Origin: CAMYMQ01 sp963730305
GTDB lineage: Bacteria > Pseudomonadota > Alphaproteobacteria > Bin65
Assembly: GCA_963730305.1 (NCBI GenBank)
Contig: CAVSRB010000002.1
Span: forward strand, 248,001 to 312,000
DNA: 64,000 nt
Direction: 5' to 3'
Shown: in pieces, positions 25,950 through 34,112 of the stretch
Position numbering within the stretch: the stretch's first letter is position 1
Layout of the letters: each line of letters begins with the position of its first letter
Translations under genes and position numbers: made by a program
Notes under the pieces: model-generated
The model's database searches: none
What the model was told of the DNA's origin: nothing
The model's input: only the letters and a program-made list of their open reading frames with translations

Positions 25950-26952
25950 CTACGAGCCTGTCTTGGGGGGCGTCCGCCGCCGCGACGGCGAGACCGGCAT
26001 GGTCGCCTGGTCCGGCCCGGCCGGCCGCGGCGCGTCCTTCTCGGAGCGCGGCTCGGGCTCCGGGTGTTTCCCGGTGCGGGCGTGGGCGGTGTCGATCGGC
26101 ACGGTGTCCGCGCCGGGCTCGGCCGGGTGCGGCGCGCGTTGCGACGACGGCGGGTCGGTCGCCGCCGGCTGGGCCATCAGGGTCGGCTCCGCATCGGGGG
26201 CGGGCGCGCCGGCTGGGGGCACGTCCGCGGGAGCCGGGCGCGCCATCAGCGTGGGCTCGGGATCGGCGTGCGCCGTCTCGGGCGCGGGCGGCGCCGGGCT
26301 GGCGGGCTTGGCGGGCTCGGCCGCCGCCGGAGCGACGGTGCGGTCGGGCTCCTCGGCGTGGGCGCGCACCACCGCTTCCGCGGCCTCCATCTCTTCTACC
26401 GACTGCGGCGCCGGGTCGAGCAGCAGGTCGTAGCGCAGCAGCCGGCCGATCGATCCGGCGCGCGTGGTCGAATTCGATCACCAGGTGTCCGTCTTGCTCG
26501 GCGGCCGTCGCCTCGACGGTCGGCGCCAGGAAGGCCGGCAGCGGGACGCCGAGCAGCCGGGCCGACAGCGTCCGGTAGATCAGCTCGCCGCCCTCGACGG
26601 TCAACTGGAGGGTCATGGTCACCGCGCCGACCCGCTCGGCGATCCGGCCGCGCCCGGCCCGGCCGGCGGGGCGCATCGACGTGCGCAGCTTGCGCTTCGC
26701 GAAGTGGCGGACCCAGGTCATCCGGCGGACGCCGGGGACGACCTCCATCCGGAACGGCACCTCGTGCGCCTTGCGCGGCAAGCCGGCCAGAACGCCGAGC
26801 AGGTCCGAGCGCAGGTTCGATCCGCGCTTGACGGAGGCGGTGCCGCGGTACCAGCGCGGCTCGGTCCCCGACAGCATCGCGCGCAGCGACGCGGGCAGCT
26901 CGTCGAAGCGATTGCCCAACACGTATTTGAAGAGGGAAGTCGTTTTCGCCAT
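25950..26952 (-). pseudogene. DUF4166 domain-containing protein with Pro/Ala-rich tail (frameshifted)
   Basis: About 333 residues when one base is removed. Residues 1-190 match DUF4166: FKYVLGNRFDELPASLRAML at the start, VPFRMEVVPGVRRMTWVRHF in the middle and a late DGHLVIEFDH. The frame breaks at about 26457-26463 (gcgcgcc run): reading continues one frame away as GSIGRLLRYDLLLDPAPQSV. The last 130 residues are Pro/Ala/Glu-rich with two EPTLMA(R/Q)PA copies, likely disordered. DUF4166 often accompanies sugar-nucleotide or saccharopine-dehydrogenase-like proteins, but none is next to it here. Function unknown. The next gene upstream, a methyltransferase, is on the same strand 98 bases away. 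Confidence 0.7.
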
Positions 26953-27050
26953 GCCGCCCCCGCCGGTTCCGCTGCCCATCCTAACCCGATTCGGGGACGG
27001 AGCGGAAAGGCCGGCGTCGCGTCCGTCGCGGAGTGCCGTCGCCGGACGCG

Positions 27051-27608
27051 TCAGATCGAGATCCAGCCATCGCCGCCGCCGGGGTGGCGGGCGCACAGGC
27101 GCTGGACGACCCGCGGGGTCGGCGCCTCGATCAGGCCGTGCTCGTAGGCGACGACCGTCAGGCGGCCGCGGACGGCGTCGAGCAGCTCGCCCTCGGCCAG
27201 CAGGAAGTCGGGGTTGCGCGGCCGGCCGTAGGCCTCGTTGCCGCGCGCGAAGGTCTCGTAGAGCAGCAGTCCGCCGGGGGCGACCGCGCCGACGATCGCG
27301 GGCAGGATCGGCCGGTGCAGGTAGTTGGCGACGATCACCGCGCCGAACGCCTCCTCCCCGAACGGCCAGGGCGCGCCGCTCTCCAGGTCTACTTCCGCGA
27401 CGGTCGCTTTGGGCTCGCCGGCAAGGCCGGCCAGCCGGCTGGTGTCGACGTCGGCCGCGGTGACGTCGAAGCCCAGCGTCAGCGCGAGCCGCGCGTGGCG
27501 GCCGCCGCCGGCGGCGAGGTCGAGCACCGGCAGGCCGCGCGGCGCCTGGGGCAGGAAGCGCGAGATCCACGCCGAGGGGGGCGTTTGGGCGCCGTGCGGG
27601 TCAGCCAT
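27051..27608 (-). CDS. Class I SAM-dependent methyltransferase (TehB/UbiE-like fold)
   Basis: Small methyltransferase-fold protein of 185 residues. SAM motif I reads VLDLAAGGGRHARLAL (about residues 28-43), the ribose-binding acidic residue lies in VTAADVD, and VANYLHRPIL followed by PGGLLLYETFARGNEAYG is the pattern of small tellurite-resistance-like (TehB) methyltransferases. Substrate unknown. The gene is divergent from the DUF1178 gene across an AT-rich stretch (tactatatatcattg) near 27657-27672 that is a plausible promoter. It ends 98 bases upstream of the DUF4166 start on the same strand. Confidence 0.85.
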   Translation of the reverse strand: MADPHGAQTPPSAWISRFLPQAPRGLPVLDLAAGGGRHARLALTLGFDVTAADVDTSRLAGLAGEPKATVAEVDLESGAPWPFGEEAFGAVIVANYLHRPILPAIVGAVAPGGLLLYETFARGNEAYGRPRNPDFLLAEGELLDAVRGRLTVVAYEHGLIEAPTPRVVQRLCARHPGGGDGWISI

Positions 27609-27707
27609 GCGCGGGCCTCTCCAGCCTCGGCAGGCTCTTTATGGGCGCGCTGAAAATACTATATATCATTGTAGTTTATCGACGGTGTGGTGGCTGGAAA
27701 CCGGGAC

Positions 27708-28214
27708 ATGATCCGCTACTCCCTCAAATGCGATCAAGACCATGCCTTCGAGGCGTGGTTCCGCAACTCGGCAACCTACGACGACCAGGCGGCGGCGGGC
27801 GAGGTCCGGTGCCCGCAATGCGGCTCGACCGAGGTATCCAAGGCGCTGATGGCGCCGGCCGTGGCGCGCGGCCGCGGCGTCGCCCCGTCCGAGCCATCCG
27901 CGCCCGCGTCCGACTCGCCTTCCGACTCGCCGTCCGGCGCGCCCGTTGCGCCCGCCGAGGCCCCCGCCGCCGGCGACAGCCGGGTCCACTATGCCGGCAA
28001 GATCCGCGAGATGCTGGTCGAGATGCGCCGCCACATCGAATCCAAGGCCGACTATGTCGGCGACAAGTTCGCCGACGAGGCGCGCAAGATCCACTCGGGC
28101 GAATCCGAGGAGCGCAGCATCTACGGCGAGGCCACCGACCAGGAGGCCGAGGCGCTCGAGGAGGAGGGCATCGAGTTCGGCCGCATCCCCTGGCTGCCCA
28201 AGGACGACGCCTAG
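27708..28214 (+). CDS. DUF1178 family protein
   Basis: Soluble protein of 168 residues. The amino terminus MIRYSLKCDQDHAFEAWFRN and CPQCGSTEVSKALMAP form the conserved DUF1178 zinc ribbon (C8 and the CPQC pair); a Ser/Pro/Ala linker of about 40 residues separates it from a conserved acidic helical part, RHIESKADYVGDKFADEARK, ending GRIPWLPKD. The family is nearly confined to alpha- and betaproteobacteria; in many genomes it lies beside grxC, nitrilase and methyltransferase genes, whereas here it sits about 8 kb away from them. The ATG at 27708 is chosen because the ribbon begins at once; one 21 bases earlier is in frame. Function unknown. Confidence 0.88.
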   Translation: MIRYSLKCDQDHAFEAWFRNSATYDDQAAAGEVRCPQCGSTEVSKALMAPAVARGRGVAPSEPSAPASDSPSDSPSGAPVAPAEAPAAGDSRVHYAGKIREMLVEMRRHIESKADYVGDKFADEARKIHSGESEERSIYGEATDQEAEALEEEGIEFGRIPWLPKDDA

Positions 28215-28274
28215 CCGCGTTCCCGCGCCCCCTCCCGCTTGCCGCCTCCGCCGCTTTCGCCTACACCCGAAATC

Positions 28275-29360
28275 ATGACCGTGAAGGCATCCGACGGCGA
28301 GTTCTTCGATCCGGCCCACCAGCAACCCCAGGACTGGGACCGGCTGGCCGAGTGGCTGCGCGTGCAGGGGCACGCACTGGCCCTGGACCCGCCGCCGCGC
28401 CAGTTCACCGGCGGCTTCGGCAACCTCAACTTCCTGGTCGGGGTCGACGGCGAGACCCGCGTGCTGCGCCGGCCGCCGCTCGGGCCCCTGCCGCCCGGCG
28501 CCAACGACATGGGCCGGGAGTACAAGGTGCTGTCGGGCCTGTGGCGCGAGTTCCCGCTGGCGCCGCGGGCGCTGCTGTTCTGCGACGACGCGGCGGTGCT
28601 GGGCGCGCCCTTCTTCGTGATGGAGTACCGGCCGGGCCTGGTCGTCCGCGACCAGATCCCCGCGGCGCTGGACGGCAAGGGCCGCGAATTGTCCGAGATG
28701 ATGATCGACGTGCTCGCCGCCTTCCAGAAGGTCGACCCCGCCCGGGTTGGGCTCGACGACCTCGGCAATCCCGACGGCTTCCTGACCCGCGCGGTCGCCG
28801 GCTGGGCCAAGCGGTTCGGCGTCGCGGCCCAGGACGTCTACACCGACAAGCCGGTGCCGGCGGCGGCCACCGAGGTGATCGACTGGCTCCAGGCCCAGCG
28901 CGTGCCGGACGGCGCGACGACGCTGCTGCACAACGACTACAAGCTCAACAACATCATCCTCGATACGGACGCGCCGACCACGCCGATCGCCGTGCTCGAC
29001 TGGGACATGTGCACCCGCGGCGACCCGCTGTTCGACCTCGCCACCCTGCTCAGCTATTGGTCGCAGCCCGACGACGCGCCCGAGATCCGCGACCTCGGCC
29101 AGATGCCGACCCATACCGACCACGGCTGGCTGACCCGGGCGGAGGTGCTCGACTATTACGCCGCCAAGACCGGCATCGACGTCTCCGACTTCCACTTCTA
29201 CCGGGTGCTGACCGCCTTCAAGCTCGGCGTGATCTTCCTCCAGATCTACGCCCGCTACTGCCGCGGCACGACCGCGGACCCGCGCATCGCCGCGATGGGC
29301 CCGACCACGGACGGCATCTTCGAATTCGCCCACGCGCTGATGAAGGGGGAGGTGTTTTAG
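28275..29360 (+). CDS. Phosphotransferase, aminoglycoside phosphotransferase (APH)/ACAD10-like
   Basis: Cytoplasmic APH-fold kinase of 361 residues. The glycine-rich region is FTGGFGNLNFLVGVD with the Arg-Arg strand VLRRPPLG; the catalytic loop is LHNDYKLNNIILD (His-Asn-Asp with Asn), and the metal-binding segment is IAVLDWDMCTRGDPLFDL. This branch is the one related to ACAD10/ACAD11, which phosphorylate 4-hydroxy fatty acids so that they can be degraded. A lipid or hydroxyacyl substrate is therefore possible, in keeping with the acyl-CoA genes further along. The ATG at 28275 follows 60 bases after DUF1178 with no strong hairpin between. Confidence 0.85.
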   Translation: MTVKASDGEFFDPAHQQPQDWDRLAEWLRVQGHALALDPPPRQFTGGFGNLNFLVGVDGETRVLRRPPLGPLPPGANDMGREYKVLSGLWREFPLAPRALLFCDDAAVLGAPFFVMEYRPGLVVRDQIPAALDGKGRELSEMMIDVLAAFQKVDPARVGLDDLGNPDGFLTRAVAGWAKRFGVAAQDVYTDKPVPAAATEVIDWLQAQRVPDGATTLLHNDYKLNNIILDTDAPTTPIAVLDWDMCTRGDPLFDLATLLSYWSQPDDAPEIRDLGQMPTHTDHGWLTRAEVLDYYAAKTGIDVSDFHFYRVLTAFKLGVIFLQIYARYCRGTTADPRIAAMGPTTDGIFEFAHALMKGEVF

Positions 29361-29463
29361 GGCTTCATACAAGATAATAGAATTTATTTCCTTGTTATAG
29401 GAATTTAAATACATAATTCCTGGCCGTCTCGACCAATCGATCAGATCGCCAGGAGCCTATGTT
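29361..29463. promoter_or_regulatory. AT-rich leader with a small inverted repeat before the low-GC cassette
   Basis: The gap is strikingly AT-rich for this genome, especially about 29365-29425. It contains aggaatt-taaatacat-aattcct (29399-29421), a perfect 7-bp inverted repeat around a 9-base loop, and several TATAAT-like hexamers (for example ataata at 29374). It ends in a purine stretch (caggagcc) just before the ATG at 29464, which looks like a ribosome site. A promoter with an operator for the two-gene cassette downstream is the simplest reading. Confidence 0.45.
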
Positions 29464-29997
29464 ATGGATCGTCTCTTCAAACTGCGCTCGGACCTTGCCC
29501 CGTCGGCCAAAGCCGATGGGGACGACGTTAACCTCACCAAGCACTTTCTGGCCGACACGGGCGACTTCGAGGTGCCGGACTACGGCATCACCAAGTATCC
29601 GGACGCCCTCTTATTCGATGCTATCGCGAACTTTCAGGCTAGGAACAAACTAGCAACAGATGGTATCATGCGGGCAAGTGGCCCCACAGAGGGGGCATTG
29701 GATCGGCAACTCAGGGAGACGCGATGGAAGCCTATTGAGCGAATTCGGAACGAGCTGGATCGCCGGTGTCGCGGGCTCGATCCGACAATCTTCATTCCAG
29801 GGTTTTCCTTCGGGCCGGATGCGTGCAAACGGAAAAAGGACGAATGCGACATTCAGTTCGATGTGGACATTCTTGAATGCTCGAGGATCGCCAAGGGCAA
29901 TCAAAGGATTTTCAGGATATGCGAATCTTCCGCTATGGAGAGATATGGTAACTGTATCGCTGGGCGGCCTATTGGCCCTTTGTACCAAGGAAATTGA
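29464..29997 (+). CDS. Uncharacterised protein with peptidoglycan-binding-like N-domain and Cys-rich C-end
   Basis: Protein of 177 residues, not assigned to a named family. Residues 30-80 (DALLFDAIANFQARNKLATDG, then GPTEGAL) have the helix-FQ-xxN-xLxxDG-xxxGPTE layout of peptidoglycan-binding repeats. The carboxy end has regularly placed cysteines around CSRIAKGNQRIFRICESSAM, then RYGNCIAGRPIGPL, a pattern recalling secreted wall-associated or effector carboxy ends. It has no signal peptide. Base composition and codon use are visibly less GC-rich than the neighbours, suggesting transfer. Its stop overlaps the TTG start of the next gene by four bases. An effector or structural role is inference. 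Confidence 0.65.
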   Translation: MDRLFKLRSDLAPSAKADGDDVNLTKHFLADTGDFEVPDYGITKYPDALLFDAIANFQARNKLATDGIMRASGPTEGALDRQLRETRWKPIERIRNELDRRCRGLDPTIFIPGFSFGPDACKRKKDECDIQFDVDILECSRIAKGNQRIFRICESSAMERYGNCIAGRPIGPLYQGN

Positions 29998-30341
29998 CAC
30001 AAGAACCCGAAATTCAGTTCTCGGTGATGGGCACGGCAGTAGCTACTGACGGAACGCGTGCATCCTTCTCGCTCAGTGTGTCGGAGCCCTTCCCGCATGA
30101 ACGGCATGATTGGCAGTGTCAGGTAATCTGCCCAACATTTCGGGCGGAGCCGATGTACATTTTCGGCGATGAGCCAGACTTCGCGTGGGACATGACCCTC
30201 AGTTTCGTGCACTTGATGCTGGGCCTCAAGGAACTGACCGTTGTCGATGACGACGGGAAGGTGATCCCCTTTCCCAAGCCCGACCTGGCGCGTTGGGGGC
30301 TGGAGGACAAGGCCGACGCCTACTACCTCCGGAACCAATAA
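29994..30341 (+). CDS. Small uncharacterised protein (DUF6968-like), partner of the upstream gene
   Basis: Soluble acidic protein of 115 residues beginning at a TTG that overlaps the previous stop (TTGA); an ATG at 30027 is the alternative. The layout, beta-rich first half with HDWQCQVICPTF then FGDEPDFAWDMTLSFVHLML and a short tail, resembles small DUF6968-type proteins. It has no signal peptide or membrane segment. Tight coupling to the upstream PGB-like protein, small size and acidic character fit an immunity or chaperone partner, but that is inference. Its last 19 bases overlap the end of the convergent DUF882 gene. Confidence 0.55.
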   Translation: MTQEPEIQFSVMGTAVATDGTRASFSLSVSEPFPHERHDWQCQVICPTFRAEPMYIFGDEPDFAWDMTLSFVHLMLGLKELTVVDDDGKVIPFPKPDLARWGLEDKADAYYLRNQ

Positions 30342-30952
30342 CGCCGCTTGCCCGTGTCGAGGTGGACGAAGCCGGCAGGGTAGAAGCCGAGGCCGCCGGT
30401 GGCGATCTGCTCGGCGTGGTGGATCAGGAAATAGATGCCGTAGCCCTGGACGCTGACGTCCACCGCCATGCCCTTCATGTGCAGGCTGTTGAGCGCGGCG
30501 CCCTCGGCGCGCAGCTTCTCGTTGGTCATCGGCGTGCGGTAGCCGGAATGGACGTTGATCGCGACCCGGCCGTGGCCGGCCATGCGATAGCGCTCGGCGA
30601 GCCGCCACATCAGGTCGAGGACGCCGGGGTCCATCGCCGTGAAGACCTGTTCGTGGGGGTCGCGCAGGAACCAGTCGAGCTCGTCCTGGGCCTTGGCGAT
30701 CAGCCTGGTGCCGTCGTGATAGACGCCCTTCCACCATTCCTTGGTGTTCGGGTTGTAGAGCTTGAGCGCCCGCGGCACGGGCTTGGCGGTCTTCGCCGCG
30801 TGTTGCTTGCGCGAGGCGGCCATGAGCGGCGCCGGCGCGACCAGCGGCACGGTGACGACGCCGAGCCCGAGCAGGAAGGCGCGGCGCGAGGGGCTGATGT
30901 CGTCCGCGTGTTTCGTGTCGATGGGAGCCATGTCGGCGTCGGTCGTGGCCAA
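30323..30952 (-). CDS. DUF882/YcbK-like murein peptidase, Tat-exported
   Basis: Protein of 209 residues with a twin-arginine signal (SPSRRAFLLGLGVVTVPLV, about residues 20-38). The mature domain is the DUF882 (peptidase M15-like) fold: HSGYRTPMTNEKLRAEGAA, then SLHMKGMAVDVSV, and a final HLDTGKRRYW. H-x6-D and the late H-x-D match the zinc ligands of VanX/M15 peptidases, so murein cross-link cleavage is likely. Relatives often trim peptidoglycan in the periplasm. An internal ATG at 30931 (MAPIDTK) is an alternative start. Convergent with the low-GC cassette, with which it overlaps by 19 bases. Confidence 0.85.
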   Translation of the reverse strand: MATTDADMAPIDTKHADDISPSRRAFLLGLGVVTVPLVAPAPLMAASRKQHAAKTAKPVPRALKLYNPNTKEWWKGVYHDGTRLIAKAQDELDWFLRDPHEQVFTAMDPGVLDLMWRLAERYRMAGHGRVAINVHSGYRTPMTNEKLRAEGAALNSLHMKGMAVDVSVQGYGIYFLIHHAEQIATGGLGFYPAGFVHLDTGKRRYWFRR

Positions 30953-31006
30953 ATTCAGCCTGAGTTTAGCGACGGCATCTTACCAACTTGTTGACCGCCG
31001 CGCGTG

Positions 31007-31456
31007 TCAGAGCGGCGTCAGCGCGGCCTCGAGGTCCTCCGGGAAGGGCGCTTGAAACGGGTCCAGGAACGTCACCCGACCCAGCGTGCGGCCGTGCTGG
31101 AAGTCTTCGCTGACCACGATCTCGCAGCCTGCGCGATCCGCGGTAGCCCACAGCATCGCGTCCCAGAAGGAGAGCTGGTGACGGGTCACGGCCTCGGTGG
31201 CGTTGCGGAGGTCGGCGCCTTCGTTGCCGATCATCGGGAAGGCGTCGGTCAACCGGTTCACGTAGTTTCCGGCCGCGTCCGACGGCATCCGTCCCTTGCG
31301 GGTCAGGGCGAAATACGTCTCCCCGACCGCTTGGACGGTCAGACAACAGTCGCTCAACGCGGCGCGCCGGATCAGCCGGTTCGCTATCTCGGCCTTGCGG
31401 CCGGAATCTGCGTCTTGGGCGTAGTAGAGAACGTTCGCGTCGAGCGTCAGCTTCAT
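31007..31456 (-). CDS. vapC: PIN domain toxin (VapC-like)
   Basis: Ribonuclease-fold toxin of 149 residues. The PIN motifs are D6 in LTLDANVLYYA, the middle acidic residue in QAVGETYFALT, and SFWDAMLWATA with Asp, then EIVVSEDFQHG with the last acidic pair. Such enzymes cut RNA, often initiator tRNA or rRNA, and are held inactive by their antitoxin. It overlaps the upstream Phd-type antitoxin by four bases (ATGA at 31453-31456), the usual toxin-antitoxin arrangement. The ATG at 31456 is preferred over an in-frame upstream GTG because the first beta strand begins immediately. Confidence 0.88.
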   Translation of the reverse strand: MKLTLDANVLYYAQDADSGRKAEIANRLIRRAALSDCCLTVQAVGETYFALTRKGRMPSDAAGNYVNRLTDAFPMIGNEGADLRNATEAVTRHQLSFWDAMLWATADRAGCEIVVSEDFQHGRTLGRVTFLDPFQAPFPEDLEAALTPL

Positions 31457-31701
31457 CCGTGGCGCTCGTGGAGGTCCTCTCGCGTCCAGTCGCGGCCGCC
31501 AAGGGGCAGCGGCCGGTCCAGGACCTCGCACAAGGCTTGGTAGGCCGGATCGTTGCGCCGCGCCTCCACGGCATCGGTCTCCGGCACGATGCGGGCGATC
31601 CGCTTGCCGCGCTTGGTCACGACCAGGGCTTCGCCGTCCTCGACCGCCTTGAGGTATCGGCTGACGTGCTGATTGAGTTCGCGAAGCGTGACGAAGCGCA
31701 T
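31453..31701 (-). CDS. Phd/YefM family antitoxin
   Basis: Small DNA-binding antitoxin of 82 residues. Residues 1-40 (MRFVTLRELNQHVSRYLKAV, then ALVVTKRGKRIARIVP) are the Phd/YefM DNA-binding fold, and the acidic remainder (PLPLGGRDWTREDLHERHG) is the toxin-neutralising tail. It precedes the PIN toxin with a four-base overlap. Phd-type antitoxins with their toxins repress their own promoter; the short AT-rich tract just upstream (31711-31736) is the likely operator. Confidence 0.9.
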   Translation of the reverse strand: MRFVTLRELNQHVSRYLKAVEDGEALVVTKRGKRIARIVPETDAVEARRNDPAYQALCEVLDRPLPLGGRDWTREDLHERHG

Positions 31702-31710
31702 GGCCTGCTC

Positions 31711-31736
31711 ATATGTTCTACGTACTACAAATTAAG
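31711..31736. promoter_or_regulatory. Putative autoregulatory operator/promoter of the Phd/PIN pair
   Basis: AT-rich tract atatgttctacgtactacaa (31711-31730) and attaag right after it, with the symmetric core tacgta, positioned 10-35 bases upstream of the antitoxin ATG. Phd/YefM operators are short palindromes overlapping the promoter, so this is the natural candidate. No further evidence is available from sequence alone. Confidence 0.4.
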
Positions 31737-31767
31737 GCCGCGCTGGTCTTAGGTCAAGGATAGCAGC

Positions 31768-32976
31768 TCACTCCAGCCCCGCCGCCTTGCGCACCGCGGG
31801 GTCGTCGGCGAGGCCGATCTCGGCCAGGATCTCCGCGGTGTGCTCGGCGGGCAGCGGCGGCGGGCGGTTGAGCGCCATCGGGGTGCGGCTGAGCCGCGCG
31901 AGGAAGCCGGGCACGCGTACCGGCGTGCCGTCGCCCAAGGTGGTCTCCAGGGTCATGCCCAGCGCCTGCGCCTGCGGGTCCTCGTAGGCCTCCTTGACCG
32001 ACAGGACCGGGCCGCAGGGAATGTCCGCGGCGGTCAGCAGGTCCAGCCATTCGGCGGTGGTGTGGCAGGGCGTCGCCTCGGTCACCAGGTCGCGCAGCAC
32101 GTCCTTGTTGCGCGAGCGGCCGGTGGTGTCGGCGAAGCGCGGGTCCTCGGCCCATTCCGGGTGGCCGCACATCTCCGACAGGGCGACGAAATGGGCGTCG
32201 CGCATGACGCCGAGCACGACGTGGCCGTCGGCGGTCGGGAACAGGCCGTAGGGCGCGATCACCGGGTGGTGGTTGCCCTCGGGCGGCGGCGCCTGGTCGG
32301 TCGCCATGTACTTGCCGGCCTGAACCGACATCACCCCGAGGATCGCCTGCAGCAGCGAGGTCTGGACCAGCTGGCCGCGGCCGCTGTCGCGCCGCTCGTA
32401 CAGCGCGGCGAGCACGCCGAACGCGGCCGACATGCCGGCATAGATGTCGCAGATCGCGAAGCCGGCGCGGATCGGTCCGGAATCCTCGGTGCCGGTCACC
32501 GACATGAAGCCGGACACCGCCTGGATGATCTGGTCGACGCCGGGCAGCTGGCTCTTCGGGCCGTGGTGGCCATAGGCGCCGATCCGCCCGACCACCAGCC
32601 GCGGGTAGTCGCGTTCGAGCGTAGCCGGGTCGAGGCCCATCGCCTCGAGCACGCCCGGCCTGAAGTTCTCGGTCAGCACGTCGGCGGTCTCGAGCAGCTT
32701 GTGCAGCGCCCGCATGCCGGCCTCGGTGCGCAGGTCGAGCATGATCGCCCGCTTGTTGCGGTTGACCGTGGTGAAGTAGCCGCCGACGCCGGGCGCGAAG
32801 CCGGGCTCCTGATTCCGCATGATGTCGCCGCCCGGCGTCTCGACCCGGATCACCTCGGCGCCCAGGTCGCCCAGCAGCATGGCGCAGAACGGCCCGGCCG
32901 CGATCCGCCCCAGATCGACCACCCGGATGCCGGTCAGCGGCCCGGCCGGCCTCGTTGCGCCTTGCGTCTCGGTCAT
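31768..32976 (-). CDS. CaiB/BaiF family CoA transferase (class III)
   Basis: Class III CoA transferase of 402 residues. The amino terminus has GIRVVDLGRIAAGPFCAMLL followed by DLGAEVIRVETPGGD and NRNKRAIMLDL, and the catalytic Asp is in PGVDQIIQAVSGFMSVTG, all standard for the family. It exchanges CoA between acyl-CoA thioesters and free acids (formyl-, succinyl- or carnitine-like), in the cytoplasm. The substrate cannot be read from sequence. The start ATG at 32976 is chosen from the MTETQGATRPAGPLTG beginning. It sits with LLM and acyl-CoA synthetase genes on the same strand in what looks like a degradative region. Confidence 0.92.
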   Translation of the reverse strand: MTETQGATRPAGPLTGIRVVDLGRIAAGPFCAMLLGDLGAEVIRVETPGGDIMRNQEPGFAPGVGGYFTTVNRNKRAIMLDLRTEAGMRALHKLLETADVLTENFRPGVLEAMGLDPATLERDYPRLVVGRIGAYGHHGPKSQLPGVDQIIQAVSGFMSVTGTEDSGPIRAGFAICDIYAGMSAAFGVLAALYERRDSGRGQLVQTSLLQAILGVMSVQAGKYMATDQAPPPEGNHHPVIAPYGLFPTADGHVVLGVMRDAHFVALSEMCGHPEWAEDPRFADTTGRSRNKDVLRDLVTEATPCHTTAEWLDLLTAADIPCGPVLSVKEAYEDPQAQALGMTLETTLGDGTPVRVPGFLARLSRTPMALNRPPPLPAEHTAEILAEIGLADDPAVRKAAGLE

Positions 32977-33131
32977 GCGTAGGTCCTCGAATTCTTCGCG
33001 TCGGTCAGGGCGCGCAGAATGGGGGGCGGGATCGGCGGATGCAATGGCGGAAGGCGCAAGGCGAGATCGCACTCTGCGCAACATGACCGCCCCGGCCGGC
33101 GCTGCGCCGGCAGCCCAAGGACGAACCCGCG

Positions 33132-34112
33132 CTACCCCATCGCCTCGGCCAGCAGCTCGAAGGAACGCACCCGCGCCTGGTGGTCCCAGATCGCCGCCGC
33201 GACCATCAGCTCGTCGGCGCCGGTGGCGTCGATCAGCGGCGTCAGCTTGTCCTTGATCGTCGCCGTCGAGCCGTAGAACGAGCAGGCCATCATCGACGCC
33301 ACATGCGCCTTCTCCGCCGGCGACCAGAAGCTCTCGATGTCGTCGACCGGCGGCGGCAGCTGGCCGCGGGTGCCGCGCACCATGCGGGTGAACTGCTGTT
33401 GCGGCGTGGTGAACAGCCGCTTCGCCTCGTCCTCGGTGTCGGCGACGATGGCGTTGCAGCCGACCATCACGTAGGGCTCGGCGAGCTGCTTCGACGGTTC
33501 GAACCGCTCGCGGTAGACCGACACCGCCTGCATCAGCGCCTGGGGCGCGAAGTGCGAGGCGAAGGCATAGGGCAGGCCGAGCATGCCGGCGAGCTGGGCG
33601 CCATACAGGCTGGAGCCGAGGATCCACAGCGGCACGTTGGTATCCTCGCCGGGAATCGCGTGGATCGCCTGGTGCTCCCGGGGCGGGCCGAGCAGGGCCT
33701 GCAGCTCGACCACGTCCTGCGGGAAATAGTGCGACGCCTGCGGGTCGCGCCGCAGCGCCTGGAGCGTGCGCTGGTCGGTGCCCGGCGCCCGGCCCAGGCC
33801 GAGGTCGATGCGGCCGGGAAACAGCGTCGCCAGGGTTCCGAACTGCTCGGCGATCACGATCGGCGAATGGTTCGGCAGCATGATGCCGCCGGCCCCGACG
33901 CGGATCGTCCTGGTGCCGCCGGCGACGTGGCAGATGCACACCGAGGTTGCGGCGCTGGCGATGCCGCCGAGGTTGTGATGTTCGGCCAGCCAGAAGCGCC
34001 GGAAGCCGGCGGCCTCGGCGTGCTGCGCCAGGTCGAGCGCATTGGCCAGCGCATCGGCGGGGGTGAAGCCTTCGCCGATGTAAGCGAGATCGAGGACGGA
34101 GAGGTGAACCAT
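33132..34112 (-). CDS. LLM class flavin-dependent oxidoreductase (luciferase-like)
   Basis: Bacterial-luciferase-like TIM-barrel monooxygenase of 326 residues. The opening VLDLAYIGEGFTPADALANA and the segment RFWLAEHHNLGG (His pair typical of the MsnO8/CmoJ-like branch), then ILGSSLYGAQLAGMLGLPYAF, are family features. Enzymes of this class use reduced flavin supplied by a separate reductase. Substrate unknown; no reductase gene is in the window. It follows CaiB on the same strand after a 155-base gap in which I see nothing recognisable. Confidence 0.9.
   Translation of the reverse strand: MVHLSVLDLAYIGEGFTPADALANALDLAQHAEAAGFRRFWLAEHHNLGGIASAATSVCICHVAGGTRTIRVGAGGIMLPNHSPIVIAEQFGTLATLFPGRIDLGLGRAPGTDQRTLQALRRDPQASHYFPQDVVELQALLGPPREHQAIHAIPGEDTNVPLWILGSSLYGAQLAGMLGLPYAFASHFAPQALMQAVSVYRERFEPSKQLAEPYVMVGCNAIVADTEDEAKRLFTTPQQQFTRMVRGTRGQLPPPVDDIESFWSPAEKAHVASMMACSFYGSTATIKDKLTPLIDATGADELMVAAAIWDHQARVRSFELLAEAMG

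Noticed and set aside
25768..27570. 600-residue open frame on the minus strand spanning the methyltransferase and DUF4166
   Set aside because: It is a chance joining: its first part is a shadow of the methyltransferase gene and only its middle reads as DUF4166 from 26952 to about 26460.
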